Shown: positions 51,618 through 60,429 of the stretch, piece after piece
Layout of the letters: the number at the start of each line of letters is the position of its first letter
Numbering within the stretch: the stretch's first letter is position 1
Source: JAMLJG01 sp035327585
Lineage (GTDB): Bacteria; Verrucomicrobiota; Kiritimatiellia; CAIVKH01
NCBI GenBank assembly: GCA_035327585.1
Contig: DAOLDD010000002.1
Span: forward strand, 1-64,000
Length of the DNA stretch: 64,000 nucleotides
Direction of reading: 5' to 3'
The notes under the pieces: generated by a model
What the model saw: the letters and a program-made list of their open reading frames with translations, nothing else
Database searches by the model: none
Told to the model about the DNA's origin: nothing
Made by a program: the position numbers and the translations under genes

Positions 51618-52381
51618 TCCTCCGTTGCTTCAAAAAAATGGCGCAGATGCGCGTGCACGAACGCCGGATGTTCCAGATGGGGCATGTGCCCCGAGTCGGG
51701 AACAATAAGCAGGCGTGCGCGGGGGCACAAGCCCGACGCCCGCGCGAGTGCGTCGCGATAAGCTGCGTCGAGTTCTCCCGCGATGAACAGGGTCCGATGC
51801 CGCAGCGAGCCGAGGCACGGCCAGAGCGATGGTTGTCGTCCAACGGACAACGCGCGCAAGGCCGACGCGCGATCCGCTGCCCGGCCCTGCGCGCGCCGGG
51901 ACTGGAGCGCGTGCAACAAGGCGGGACGGCGCGCCAGCGAGGCGAATAAGGGCTGGGCATACCAGTCACGCACGAAACGCGGGAGACCCCGGCGCTCCAG
52001 CAGATCAGCGGTACGATCATCCCCCCTCGCCCGCTCCGCCCGCTCCATCGCGCATTCCATACCGGGTGAAGCGGAGAGGATCACCAGCGACGCGAGCCGC
52101 ACGCCCGGTTGCAGCGCGGCGGCGAGCGCGATGCGTCCGCCCATGGAATACCCCACGAGCTGGGGCGGTTCGGGGCTTGCGCGAATTGCGTCGACGACGC
52201 TCGCCACCGCATCGGTGAACGATGCCACGGGCGGCGCACCGTGACCGGGCAGGGCCGGGGCCGCGACGCGATACGCCGGCCCCAGTGCATTAGAAAGCGG
52301 TTCCCAGTCCGCGGAGTCACCGAGAAATCCATGCAGGCACAGGACCGGGCGTTGACCCGGAGAAAAAGAAGCCGCGCGCAT
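51614..52381 (-). CDS. menH: SHCHC synthase-like alpha/beta hydrolase MenH
   Basis: The 255-residue alpha/beta hydrolase is placed between menD and menB, so it probably eliminates pyruvate from SEPHCHC. It has LCLHGFLGDSADW near residue 15 (oxyanion loop), the nucleophile Ser in LVGYSMGGRIALAAAL near 80, an acid in FIAGELDAAY and the catalytic His in VPDSGHMPHLEHP near 233. The triad is complete. Overlaps with menB (four bases) and a three-base gap after menD show one operon. Confidence 0.9.
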   Translation of the reverse strand: MRAASFSPGQRPVLCLHGFLGDSADWEPLSNALGPAYRVAAPALPGHGAPPVASFTDAVASVVDAIRASPEPPQLVGYSMGGRIALAAALQPGVRLASLVILSASPGMECAMERAERARGDDRTADLLERRGLPRFVRDWYAQPLFASLARRPALLHALQSRRAQGRAADRASALRALSVGRQPSLWPCLGSLRHRTLFIAGELDAAYRDALARASGLCPRARLLIVPDSGHMPHLEHPAFVHAHLRHFFEATEE

Positions 52382-52384
52382 GGT

Positions 52385-54133
52385 TCACGCATCCAGCATG
52401 CGGGCAATGGCCGATTGGATTGCACGCACCTCACGCGCGGTCGCCGCGCGCGTCGTCCGCATTTCGATCAGGCAGGAACGCCCGCTTCTCGCCGCTGCGC
52501 GCCAGGCGCGTTCCAAGGCAGATAGCGTCCGGGGCGCGGCATAGGACAGGCCGAACAGATTCGCGGCGGACTTGAAGCCCAGTCCATGCGGTGTGCCGAA
52601 TACGCGCTCGAAATGGCGGGCGGAATCCGCGATCGGGAGAAGCGAGAATATGCCACCGCCGTCATTGTTGATGAGGACGATGATCACAGGCACGCGGAGC
52701 TGGCGCAGCAGTGCGAGTGAATTCAAGTCATGCAGGAACGTCAGGTCGCCCACGAGCGCCGTCAGCGGTACGCCCGCGCCTACCGCGCAGCCAGCCGCCG
52801 TGGCGAGTTGGCCATCGATGCCACTCAAGCCGCGATTGGCGTAGACCGGCGAGGCCACGCCGCTCGCCGATGCAAAGGTGGCGGCCATGCGAATGGGCAA
52901 GCTGTTGCCGATAAAGCACGCATGGTCTTCCTTCAGCAGGCGGGAAAGCGTCCACGCAATAGCCGGTTCGGACATTGCGTCGCTGGAAAACCGTTTTTCA
53001 AGCGCACGCTCCACGCGCTGCGAGGCCTCACGCCATTCAGTCGGGAACGTACCGGCGCTGCGCGGGGGCAAATGTGGTAGTACGGATCGTATCCACGGGC
53101 CGACACGGGCCATCACGCGATGGCTTGCGCGATGGCGGGGATCGACGCGGCCCGGCGCCGGGTCCACAAGGATACGCGCGGAAAAGTCCGGTGACCCGGC
53201 AAAATCAAGGAATCGACGCGTGACGAAACCCGAGCCCAATTGGAGGAGCAGCGCGCCTTTGCACGTGGCCCGGAACCGCTCGCTGCACAGCAGCAGATCC
53301 GCGTGCGGGACGACGGCGGGGGAATCCGAACCGAGGCGAAGGCCGGATTGCAGGTCCGGCAGCAACGGCCAGCCCATGCGTTCGGCGAGCGTCACCGCTG
53401 CGGCCGCGTCCTCTTCGTTCATCGCGCCGGCGAGAATGATGCCACGCGACGCGGCGCCCAGCGCATTCAGCAGCGTATCATCTCGGAGCGGATTCGTTTC
53501 GACCTGCGCATGGTCCACCCAGGGACGCTTGTGCGTAAGCCAGGCCCCCAGTTCGCGCTGCATCGCGCGCCAGGAATACGGGACGGGCGTCGGCGCCAGC
53601 GGTTCGCGGAAGAGAACATTGAGGTGAACCGGACCCGGAACTTCGAGTCTCGCCGCATGCACGGCATCGTCGACCGCCGCAAGCAGAAAACCCGGTGCGA
53701 TCGCGGGGTCCGGCGGCGGCAGTTCGATGAAACGACGCACAAAGGTTCCGAACAACTTCGTCTGATCCGTGGCTTGGTTCGCGCCGCAATCGCGCAGTTC
53801 GTGGGGGCGGTCCGCCGTGATCACGATCAGAGGGATGCCCGCGTGGTGCGCCTCGGCGACGGCGGGAAACAGATTGGCGGCGGCGGTGCCCGACGTGGTT
53901 ACGACGGCCGCCGGCCGCCTGGAGGCCTTTGCGCGGCCCAGCAGGTGAAAGGCGAGTCCGCGCTCATCGGGATGAACAACGAGGTCCATCTGCTTCTGTG
54001 CGGCGGCGGCTTCCGCGAGCGGACTGGAGCGGGAGCCGGGCGCGACACCGATGGCGCGCACGCCGCTGCGGGCCAGTTCCTCGACGAGCAACTCCGCCCA
54101 GGCGCAATTCAGGTTCGGTGGACGCGGCTTCAT
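52385..54133 (-). CDS. menD: SEPHCHC synthase MenD
   Basis: This thiamine-diphosphate enzyme joins 2-oxoglutarate to isochorismate. The 582 residues begin NLNCAWAELLVEELARSGVR. GVAPGSRSSPLAEA and DERGLAFHLLGRAKAS carry the activating Glu region, and TSGTAAANLFPAVAEAHH is conserved. The thiamine-binding GDLTFLHDLNSL and INNDGGGIFSLLP near residue 500 hold the metal ligands (GD...NN). It overlaps menF by four bases. Confidence 0.96.
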   Translation of the reverse strand: MKPRPPNLNCAWAELLVEELARSGVRAIGVAPGSRSSPLAEAAAAQKQMDLVVHPDERGLAFHLLGRAKASRRPAAVVTTSGTAAANLFPAVAEAHHAGIPLIVITADRPHELRDCGANQATDQTKLFGTFVRRFIELPPPDPAIAPGFLLAAVDDAVHAARLEVPGPVHLNVLFREPLAPTPVPYSWRAMQRELGAWLTHKRPWVDHAQVETNPLRDDTLLNALGAASRGIILAGAMNEEDAAAAVTLAERMGWPLLPDLQSGLRLGSDSPAVVPHADLLLCSERFRATCKGALLLQLGSGFVTRRFLDFAGSPDFSARILVDPAPGRVDPRHRASHRVMARVGPWIRSVLPHLPPRSAGTFPTEWREASQRVERALEKRFSSDAMSEPAIAWTLSRLLKEDHACFIGNSLPIRMAATFASASGVASPVYANRGLSGIDGQLATAAGCAVGAGVPLTALVGDLTFLHDLNSLALLRQLRVPVIIVLINNDGGGIFSLLPIADSARHFERVFGTPHGLGFKSAANLFGLSYAAPRTLSALERAWRAAARSGRSCLIEMRTTRAATAREVRAIQSAIARMLDA

Positions 54134-55503
54134 TCGGTGCGCAGGATGGCGAGAAAGTTGGCGAGTTTCGACTCAATTTCATCCCACTCGGCGGCCGGGT
54201 CTGCGCCTTCGACGATGCCCGCGCCGGAGAACAGGCATAGTTTGGAACCCGCGGCCAGCCCGCACCGGATCGCGACCGCGAATTCCGCGGAGTCCGGGCC
54301 GACCCAGCCGACGGGACCGGTGTACCAGCCGCGATCGAACGGTTCGAGTCGTTGCAGCAACGGCAGCGCCCGCGCAGGCGGCAGACCGCCCACGGCGGGC
54401 GTGGGATGGAGGGCCGACAGCAAGGCGGGATCGTCCGTCGTCCCGGACAAATCGGCCTCGATCCGCGTCACGAGATGTTGGAGCCGCGCCAACTTCAGGA
54501 GCGACATGCGCGGCTCGATTCGGATCGACGCCGCGAGTGGATTGAGGGCCGCGCGGATGCCGTCCACCACGAGACGGTGTTCGCGCTGCTCCTTCGCGCT
54601 TTGCATCAGTTCGTCGCCGAGGCGCAGGTCTTCATCCGCCGTCGCGCCGCGCGGCCGTGTTCCGGCGACCGCCTCGCTGCGCAGCCGTCTGCCGATGCGC
54701 TGGTAGAGGCGTTCCGGCGACGCGCCAACGAAGGCCACGCCCAACTGGTGCACGCCGCAGAAGAGATAGCAGCGGCCCGCCTCCTCGCGCATGCGGTGGA
54801 TGAGCGTGAAGGCGTCGACGGCCTGCTCGAGTTCAAAGCAGACGCGGCGCGCCAGCACGACCTTCTCGACTTCCCGCGCTCGCAGGGAAGCCAGAACCTG
54901 CTGCACGAGCGATATCCATGCATCGCGCGCAGGCGTGTCATGGCGGCCTCGCGCACCGCGAATCACGGAGGGTTGAAACGCGGCGGGAAACGTCATCGCG
55001 CGCAGGGTTTCGCGCGCCTCCGCGACGGGATCGCGGCCCGGTTGGGGGCAGAGGTTGCACACCAACTCGCATCGACCATCGTCGCGCCGCAGCAACTCGA
55101 AGGCGGGCAGGATGAATCGGTACGCCTGGAAGGGACGCCAACTCGGATCGCTCGGATGCCAGGGCCCGAAGCGAAAGCCGCCGTAGTAGCGCGTCTCCGG
55201 GTCGGCGTCCGGCCAACGTTCGCGCAGGGCGCGCCAGCAGGCGGCATAGTCGCCCGCGGTCTCCCCCTTGACTTCGTCCGCCTCGCCGAGCGCCGCCACT
55301 TCGAGGCCGCCATCGCGGTCCGCCCAGTAGCCTTTGATGCGCCCCGGCTGCGCCGCGAGCCAGGCCAGCAAGTCGGCCGACTCAACGGATTCGCGCAGGC
55401 GCAGCAAACGTGAATGGCCGTTCAGCGCGTCCGTCGGCAGGCGCGCGAGTTGCTCTTCCAGCCGCCGGCACGCCGCGAGCGGCATGGTGGCGGAGGGGTT
55501 CAT
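54130..55503 (-). CDS. menF: Isochorismate synthase MenF
   Basis: It converts chorismate to isochorismate, the first step of menaquinone synthesis. The 457-residue protein has a variable N-terminal half and the chorismate-binding fold: KVVLARRVCFE (general-base Lys), FCGVHQLGVAFVGASPERL, VAGTRPRGATADED, HRLVVDGIRAAL, LHPTPAVGGLP, YTGPVGWVGPDSAEFAVAIR and KLCLFSGAGIVEGADPAAEWDE with Glu metal ligands. Its ATG overlaps the menG stop by four bases. The enzyme is in the menaquinone and not a siderophore context, so MenF and not EntC. Confidence 0.95.
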   Translation of the reverse strand: MNPSATMPLAACRRLEEQLARLPTDALNGHSRLLRLRESVESADLLAWLAAQPGRIKGYWADRDGGLEVAALGEADEVKGETAGDYAACWRALRERWPDADPETRYYGGFRFGPWHPSDPSWRPFQAYRFILPAFELLRRDDGRCELVCNLCPQPGRDPVAEARETLRAMTFPAAFQPSVIRGARGRHDTPARDAWISLVQQVLASLRAREVEKVVLARRVCFELEQAVDAFTLIHRMREEAGRCYLFCGVHQLGVAFVGASPERLYQRIGRRLRSEAVAGTRPRGATADEDLRLGDELMQSAKEQREHRLVVDGIRAALNPLAASIRIEPRMSLLKLARLQHLVTRIEADLSGTTDDPALLSALHPTPAVGGLPPARALPLLQRLEPFDRGWYTGPVGWVGPDSAEFAVAIRCGLAAGSKLCLFSGAGIVEGADPAAEWDEIESKLANFLAILRTE

Positions 55504-56237
55504 GCGGGAGCGTCACCAACGTAGATGGAAGCGATACCCAGCGTGAGTGGCACGGCGCGTACGTTCACGAAACCCGCCTGCTGCATCAGCGCGCAAAACG
55601 CTGCGCCGCTGGGAAAGGTTTCGATCGTCACGTTCAGATAGCGATAGGCCTCGCGGTCGCCGGAGAACCAGCCCCCCAGCACGGGAAGGACATGGCGCAG
55701 GTAGAAGAAATACAGCCCGCGAAACCAGCGGGCTTCCGGCTGCGAAAATTCGAGCACCATCGCGCGACCGTCCGGGCGCAGGACGCGGCGCATCTCGCGA
55801 AGTCCCTGCACCACATCCACGACATTGCGGATGCCGAAGGAAATCGTGCAGACATCGTAGGCGGCGTCCGGCTCGGGGATCGCGACGGCGTCACCCGTCT
55901 TGAGATGGATTTGTTTTTCCATACCGCGCGCGCGGACCTTCTCACGGCCTTTCTCCAGCATCTTTTCCGCCATGTCCACGCCGGTGGCCTCCGTCACCCG
56001 AGGCGCGACATCCATCAGCATCAGGATCTGGTCCGCGGTGCCGGTGGCGACATCAAGGAGGCGAAGCCCTTCACGATTGGGCAACAATTTGGCCATCCGA
56101 CGACGCCATGCGACATCGCGCCCGCCGGACAGGACACGATTCAGCAGGTCGTAGCGGGGTGCGATCCGGTCGAACATCCGCCAGACTTCATGGCGGGATG
56201 GCTCGGCTGGGGCAGTCGGTGGCATGCTGGAATTCAT
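55500..56237 (-). CDS. menG: Demethylmenaquinone methyltransferase (UbiE/MenG)
   Basis: SAM-dependent methyltransferase for the last step of menaquinone synthesis, 245 residues. HEVWRMFDRIAPRYDLLNRVLSGG is the family signature. LLDVATGTADQILM binds SAM, and TISFGIRNVVD with RVLRPDGRAMVLEFSQPE completes the UbiE motif set. The ATG at 56237 is favoured because a candidate -10 (TACACT) ends seven bases upstream, implying a nearly leaderless transcript. A second ATG at 56225 is also possible. First gene of the men operon. menA, menC and menE are not in the window. Confidence 0.93.
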   Translation of the reverse strand: MNSSMPPTAPAEPSRHEVWRMFDRIAPRYDLLNRVLSGGRDVAWRRRMAKLLPNREGLRLLDVATGTADQILMLMDVAPRVTEATGVDMAEKMLEKGREKVRARGMEKQIHLKTGDAVAIPEPDAAYDVCTISFGIRNVVDVVQGLREMRRVLRPDGRAMVLEFSQPEARWFRGLYFFYLRHVLPVLGGWFSGDREAYRYLNVTIETFPSGAAFCALMQQAGFVNVRAVPLTLGIASIYVGDAPA

Positions 56238-56244
56238 CTGCGGA

Positions 56245-56274
56245 AGTGTACGCGGGTATGACGTCATTTGCCAG
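56245..56274 (-). promoter_or_regulatory. Candidate men operon promoter
   Basis: On the minus strand CTGGCA (56269-56274) is followed after 18 bases by TACACT (56245-56250). Transcription would start at or next to the menG ATG. Confidence 0.3.
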
Positions 56275-56282
56275 CGCGGGTG

Positions 56283-56318
56283 AAAAAAAGCGGTCCCTTC
56301 CGTGAGGAAGGGACCGCT
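56283..56318 (-). terminator. Strong intrinsic terminator after beta-barrel gene
   Basis: AGCGGTCCCTTCC (56289-56301) pairs perfectly with GGAAGGGACCGCT (56306-56318) around a four-base loop; on the minus strand a T-run (56283-56289) follows. It separates the beta-barrel gene from the men operon. Confidence 0.92.
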
Positions 56319-56340
56319 GAACATCATGACGCGCTGCGGA

Positions 56341-57087
56341 TCAGAACGTGTAGGCCGCGTTGAAATTCAAGACGATGTCTTCGCCATCGGCGGAGTCATT
56401 CCAAACACCCATAAAGAAACGCGTCTGGAAGGAGGGCGTCCACTTGTAATTCAGGCCGGCGCCGAGCAAGACGGGATTGCTGCTCGTATTCTCCCGGTCC
56501 TGCACAAGGCCTTCGCCGGAAACCGCGAACCGGTCCGACACGTCCCAGATGAGCGAGAGTGCAGCCGAAAATATGTCGTCATCCACCGCCGCCTTGGAAT
56601 CCGTGTTGATCGCGTAGGTGAAATCGGCCACCCAGTGCAGCACCTCATGGGTCACCGTACCGATGGCGAGGCCAACCTTGACCATGTTGTCGCCCGTGCC
56701 AAGATTCTTGTCCTCGTCGCCCGTCGGGAATGAAACCTCGACATGCGGGATCGCGTAGGGGAACGAAAACACATCCTGGTATGCCACGAGGTCGAGGCCG
56801 AGGCGCACGTCGCCGATGCCCTCTTCCTTGTCGCCGAAATCCGGGTCGATCGTGTTGAAGGGCACATGCAGGCGCGCCGTCAGGTTTTCCAGCAAGCCGT
56901 ATCGCGCCACGAATTCGTGCGAGCGGAATTTGGAGGTGTCGTATTCGGTGCTGGTGAAGTCGTACCCCACTTCGAGCTGGCGCAATTCGGGGAATTTATT
57001 TTCGGTGGTGAGCACGGCGCGCTGGGGTTCCGCGATAGCGAGCGAAGCGACGCCGCAGAGGGCGGGGATCAAGAGCTTTTTGAACAT
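56341..57087 (-). CDS. Outer-membrane beta-barrel protein
   Basis: The 248-residue protein has a signal peptide (MFKKLLIPALCGVASLAIA, cleavage near 19) and then alternating hydrophobic/polar beta strands ending in the outer-membrane C-terminal Phe (NAAYTF). Motifs such as EVGYDFTSTEY, ARLHVPFNTI, GIGDVRLGLDL and HVEVSFPTGDEDKNLGTGD are typical of the phenol-degradation MetA/transporter-like barrel family. The ATG at 57087 has a perfect AAGGAG eight bases upstream; upstream ATGs do not. It is monocistronic, with a strong terminator. The transported substrate is unknown. Confidence 0.87.
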   Translation of the reverse strand: MFKKLLIPALCGVASLAIAEPQRAVLTTENKFPELRQLEVGYDFTSTEYDTSKFRSHEFVARYGLLENLTARLHVPFNTIDPDFGDKEEGIGDVRLGLDLVAYQDVFSFPYAIPHVEVSFPTGDEDKNLGTGDNMVKVGLAIGTVTHEVLHWVADFTYAINTDSKAAVDDDIFSAALSLIWDVSDRFAVSGEGLVQDRENTSSNPVLLGAGLNYKWTPSFQTRFFMGVWNDSADGEDIVLNFNAAYTF

Positions 57088-57194
57088 GACGTTCTCCTTC
57101 ATTGGGTGGACTTTACATAACAGGTCGATTGGCACGCCATCAAAAAGTGCCCAAACACGGAATCCGCAGCGCATCGTTTTTTTTGAACTCTTGG

Positions 57195-57223
57195 TTGCAC
57201 GCGGCGGATGATTCCGCTACTTT
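57195..57223 (+). promoter_or_regulatory. Candidate tRNA-Arg promoter
   Basis: TTGCAC (57195-57200) is followed after 17 bases by TACTTT (57218-57223), ending 14 bases before the mature tRNA. Confidence 0.5.
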
Positions 57224-57237
57224 CTCCGCTTCTTGGA

Positions 57238-57314
57238 GTCCCCGTAGCTCAATTGGATAGAGCATCTGACTACGGATCAGAAGGTTGGGAGTTCAACTCT
57301 CTCCGGGGACGCCA
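57238..57314 (+). tRNA. tRNA-Arg (ACG)
   Basis: The acceptor strand GTCCCCG pairs with CGGGGAC. The D arm is GCTCAATTGGATAGAGC, the anticodon stem TCTGA/TCAGA holds the loop CTACGGA (anticodon ACG), and the T arm is GGGAGTTCAACTCTCTC. The CCA tail is encoded at 57312-57314. The A34 of ACG is normally deaminated by TadA. Confidence 0.97.
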
Positions 57315-57329
57315 GCTTCCTCCATCCCT

Positions 57330-57926
57330 TCACCACGACCGGCGGTTTTCAAACGCACGCGCGAGGGTGATGGCGTCGGTGTACGAAAGGCCGCTGCCGG
57401 CCGGAATTCCCCGCGCAAGGCGCGTGACCTTCACACCCGCGGTTGCCAAGACCTCCTGAAGATACGCCGCGGTGGCGTCGCTTTCGACATCGCTGTTCAG
57501 GGCCAAAACGACCTCCTTGAACGAGCCGGCACGAACCCGTTCGACCAGCGCGTCCACACGCAGGTTGCGCACCCCCTCCCCGCGCATCGGCGAGAGGCGT
57601 CCCATGAGGGCATGATACCGGCCCCGATAGGCCCCGGATCGCTCCAGGTTCAGGATGTCCGCCGGTTCTTCAACGACGCACAAAACGCCCGTGTCGCGGC
57701 GGGGATCGGTGCAGAGCGGGCAGGGATCCTGCGCGCGCAGCGTGATGTTTCCGCACCACTTGCAGGGGGTCAGATGTTGCAGGGCCACCTGCAGGACGCC
57801 GGCGAGTTCCGCGCCGGTTCCGGCTGGGTCGCGCAGGATGGCCATCGCCATGCGCTCCGCGGATCGTCGCCCCACCCCCGGCAGCCGGCCGAGCCCGGCG
57901 ATCAACTTGTCCAGCGCCTCCGGCAT
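57330..57926 (-). CDS. recR: Recombination mediator RecR
   Basis: With RecF/RecO it loads RecA at gapped DNA. The 198 residues show the helix-hairpin-helix LGRLPGVGRRSAERMAMAIL near residue 10, a C4 zinc motif CKWCG...CPLC near residues 56-71, and the Toprim domain beginning GVLCVVEEPADILNLE. VVLALNSDVESDATAAYL and VTRLARGIPAGSGLSYTD complete the fold. It follows the YbaB gene by nine bases in the conserved dnaX-ybaB-recR order. Confidence 0.97.
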   Translation of the reverse strand: MPEALDKLIAGLGRLPGVGRRSAERMAMAILRDPAGTGAELAGVLQVALQHLTPCKWCGNITLRAQDPCPLCTDPRRDTGVLCVVEEPADILNLERSGAYRGRYHALMGRLSPMRGEGVRNLRVDALVERVRAGSFKEVVLALNSDVESDATAAYLQEVLATAGVKVTRLARGIPAGSGLSYTDAITLARAFENRRSW

Positions 57927-57935
57927 GCGGGGCCT

Positions 57936-58241
57936 CTACATCCCGGGGATGTTCAATCCGCCGGTCAGCTTGCCCATCTCCGAGGAAGCATTCTCACGCG
58001 CAGAAGCCAGCGCGCCGTTCACCGCGGACAGGACGAGGTCCTGGAGCATTTCCGTGTCGGATGGGTCCACCGCCTGCGGCGAGATCGTCAACTGGCGGAT
58101 CGACATGTCGCCGCCCGCCACCGCGGTCACGGCGCCGCCGCCCGATGAAAAACTGTATTCGCGGGCCGCCAGTTCCTCCTGCAGCTTTTGCATATTCTGC
58201 TGCATGGCCGCCGCCTGCTTCATCAATTTCATCACATTCAT
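57936..58241 (-). CDS. YbaB/EbfC nucleoid-associated protein
   Basis: This small DNA-binding protein has 101 residues and begins MNVMKLMKQAAAMQQNMQKLQEELA, the family N-terminal helix. GGAVTAVAGGDMSIRQLTISP and LQDLVLSAVNGALASARENASSEMGKLTGG are typical. It lies between dnaX (nine-base gap) and recR, the usual bacterial arrangement. Confidence 0.95.
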   Translation of the reverse strand: MNVMKLMKQAAAMQQNMQKLQEELAAREYSFSSGGGAVTAVAGGDMSIRQLTISPQAVDPSDTEMLQDLVLSAVNGALASARENASSEMGKLTGGLNIPGM

Positions 58242-58250
58242 GCGTCACTC

Positions 58251-60002
58251 CTATTCACGAACTTCCACGATGTCGCCATTGAAGGCATCCAGTGCGCGGC
58301 GTACCGCGTCGTCCTTCCGCCAGTCGCGTCCGGTCGCTTTGCGTCCCGTCGCCGCGGCATCCGGTTCCGAGGCGGGTGCGGCTGACGTCGGTGCGGGCGT
58401 CACGCCAGGGGGCGGCTCGCCGATGACCAGTCGCAGCGAGACGGGGCGGCGCAGGATATCCTCCACCAACTTCTGCACGAGCCGCATGTTGCGCGGCACG
58501 TTCAAGGTTTCCAGGCTCGCCGCGAATTCCGGATCGAAGGAGAGGCGCACATGGTCGTCTTCCACCGCCACGGGCTGCGCGTCCTTGAGCGCACCGCGGA
58601 TCAACGGGTTCACCGTGCCGACCTTCTCGACCAGCGCCGGCCACTCGCCCAACAGCACGGACAACTCCTCGCCGGGCGCCACCACGGGAGCCGCGGTCCG
58701 CGCGGGTCGCGTCACGGGCTCCGGACGCGCGGGCGCGACAGGAGGCCGGGGAGGCACTGGCGGCGCAGCGGGAGCGGCGGCCGCTGGCGCTGGTGCAGCC
58801 GTGGCCTGTGCCACGGTGGCGGGAATCGCGGTAACCGGGCCCCCGGGCGCTTCCGCGAGCGTGGCCAGCACCTCGTCGAGCGTCACCGCGACCGCGGAAC
58901 GAGCGGCGCGAACCAGCGTCACCTCCAACAACGTCCGGCGCGAGAGCGCGTAACGCAATTGACCCTGCAATTCGACGAATAGCTCCGTGATCCGGCCAAG
59001 CCGTCCAGGGTCCGTCAGCGCCGCCAGTTCCTTCAGGCGCTTCAAGCGCGCCGCATCCACGTCATCGCCGCCGCCAAGCGATCCGGTATAGGCAACGACG
59101 AGCAGGTCACGGAAATAATCCAGGAATTCAACCGACAGGCGCAGCAGGTCCTTGCCCGCCTCGTCCAGTTCGGCGATCTGCCGGAGCACCGCCGCCACAT
59201 CACCCTTCAGCAACGCGGCCGCCATCGCCTCCACGTTGCCCCAGGCGACCAGGCCGAACACGGACAAGACGTCGTCCTCCGTGATCGTGTCGCCGCAGAA
59301 CGCCATTAACTGGTCCAGCGCCGACTCCGCATCGCGCATGCCGCCCTCGGCGCCGCGCGCGATGGCGAGGGCCGCTTCGCCCTCGAGCTTCACCTTCTCC
59401 AGCTTCGCGATCTTCTCCAACTGGCCGGCAATCGTGCCCGTCGGGATGCGCCGCAGGTCGAACCGCTGGCAGCGCGACAGGATCGTCGCCGGGATCTTCT
59501 GCGGCTCCGTCGTCGCGAAAACAAACTTCACGTGCGCGGGCGGTTCCTCAAGCGTCTTGAGCAGGGCGTTAAAGGAGGAACCCGAAAGCATGTGGACTTC
59601 GTCGATGATGAACACCTTGAAGCGCGCCTGCGCCGGGGCGAACCCGATGTTGTCGAGGATGATTTCGCGCACGCGGTCGACCTGCGTATTGGAGGCCGCG
59701 TCGAATTCCATGACGTCGAGGCAGCGTCCCTCCGCGATCGATGTGCACAGCTCGCAGGCATTGCACGGTTCCGCGGCCGGCCCCTTCTCGCAATTCAGGG
59801 CCTTCGCATAGATGCGCGCGAGCGTCGTCTTGCCCACACCGCGCGGACCGACGAACAGGTAGGCCTGCGCGATCCGGCCCGAGGTGATCGCGTTCGCGAG
59901 CGTCTGGGTGACGTGCTGCTGCGCGACGACATCCGCGAAAACCTGCGGGCGGTATTTCCGCGCCAACACCTCGTGCGTTTTGTTCTTCTTTTTTTCCGCC
60001 AC
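58251..60002 (-). CDS. dnaX: DNA polymerase III gamma/tau subunit
   Basis: Clamp-loader ATPase of 583 residues. It starts at GTG (60000-60002) with AAGGGGAT upstream. VLARKYRPQVFADVVAQQHV, Walker A GPRGVGKTTLARIYAKAL, zinc-binding cysteines (CEKGPAAEPCNACELC), VFIIDEVHMLSGSSFNALLKTLEEPP and sensor region FVFATTEPQKIPATILSRCQRF are all present. Domain III ends near 370, followed by an Ala/Pro-rich linker (about 375-450) and a short C-terminal domain. Whether a gamma form arises by frameshifting is not evident. It starts 27 bases after the end of the SRP RNA. Confidence 0.96.
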   Translation of the reverse strand: MAEKKKNKTHEVLARKYRPQVFADVVAQQHVTQTLANAITSGRIAQAYLFVGPRGVGKTTLARIYAKALNCEKGPAAEPCNACELCTSIAEGRCLDVMEFDAASNTQVDRVREIILDNIGFAPAQARFKVFIIDEVHMLSGSSFNALLKTLEEPPAHVKFVFATTEPQKIPATILSRCQRFDLRRIPTGTIAGQLEKIAKLEKVKLEGEAALAIARGAEGGMRDAESALDQLMAFCGDTITEDDVLSVFGLVAWGNVEAMAAALLKGDVAAVLRQIAELDEAGKDLLRLSVEFLDYFRDLLVVAYTGSLGGGDDVDAARLKRLKELAALTDPGRLGRITELFVELQGQLRYALSRRTLLEVTLVRAARSAVAVTLDEVLATLAEAPGGPVTAIPATVAQATAAPAPAAAAPAAPPVPPRPPVAPARPEPVTRPARTAAPVVAPGEELSVLLGEWPALVEKVGTVNPLIRGALKDAQPVAVEDDHVRLSFDPEFAASLETLNVPRNMRLVQKLVEDILRRPVSLRLVIGEPPPGVTPAPTSAAPASEPDAAATGRKATGRDWRKDDAVRRALDAFNGDIVEVRE

Positions 60003-60028
60003 GCTGATGATCCCCTTGCTTCAAATAA

Positions 60029-60319
<291 letters not shown>

Positions 60320-60324
60320 TCCAG

Positions 60325-60354
60325 ACCCTACCCCGCCCCTCCACCGGATGGCAA
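60325..60354 (-). promoter_or_regulatory. Candidate SRP RNA promoter
   Basis: On the minus strand TTGCCA (60349-60354) is followed after 18 bases by TAGGGT (60325-60330). The predicted start is within a base or two of the RNA 5' end deduced from pairing. Confidence 0.5.
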
Positions 60355-60429
60355 GCTTGAGGCGCAACTTCCGTGCGAACGCGGCTATGCGCTTGACCGG
60401 TCTTCGTGTGCTACCTACTGTCTCGCCTC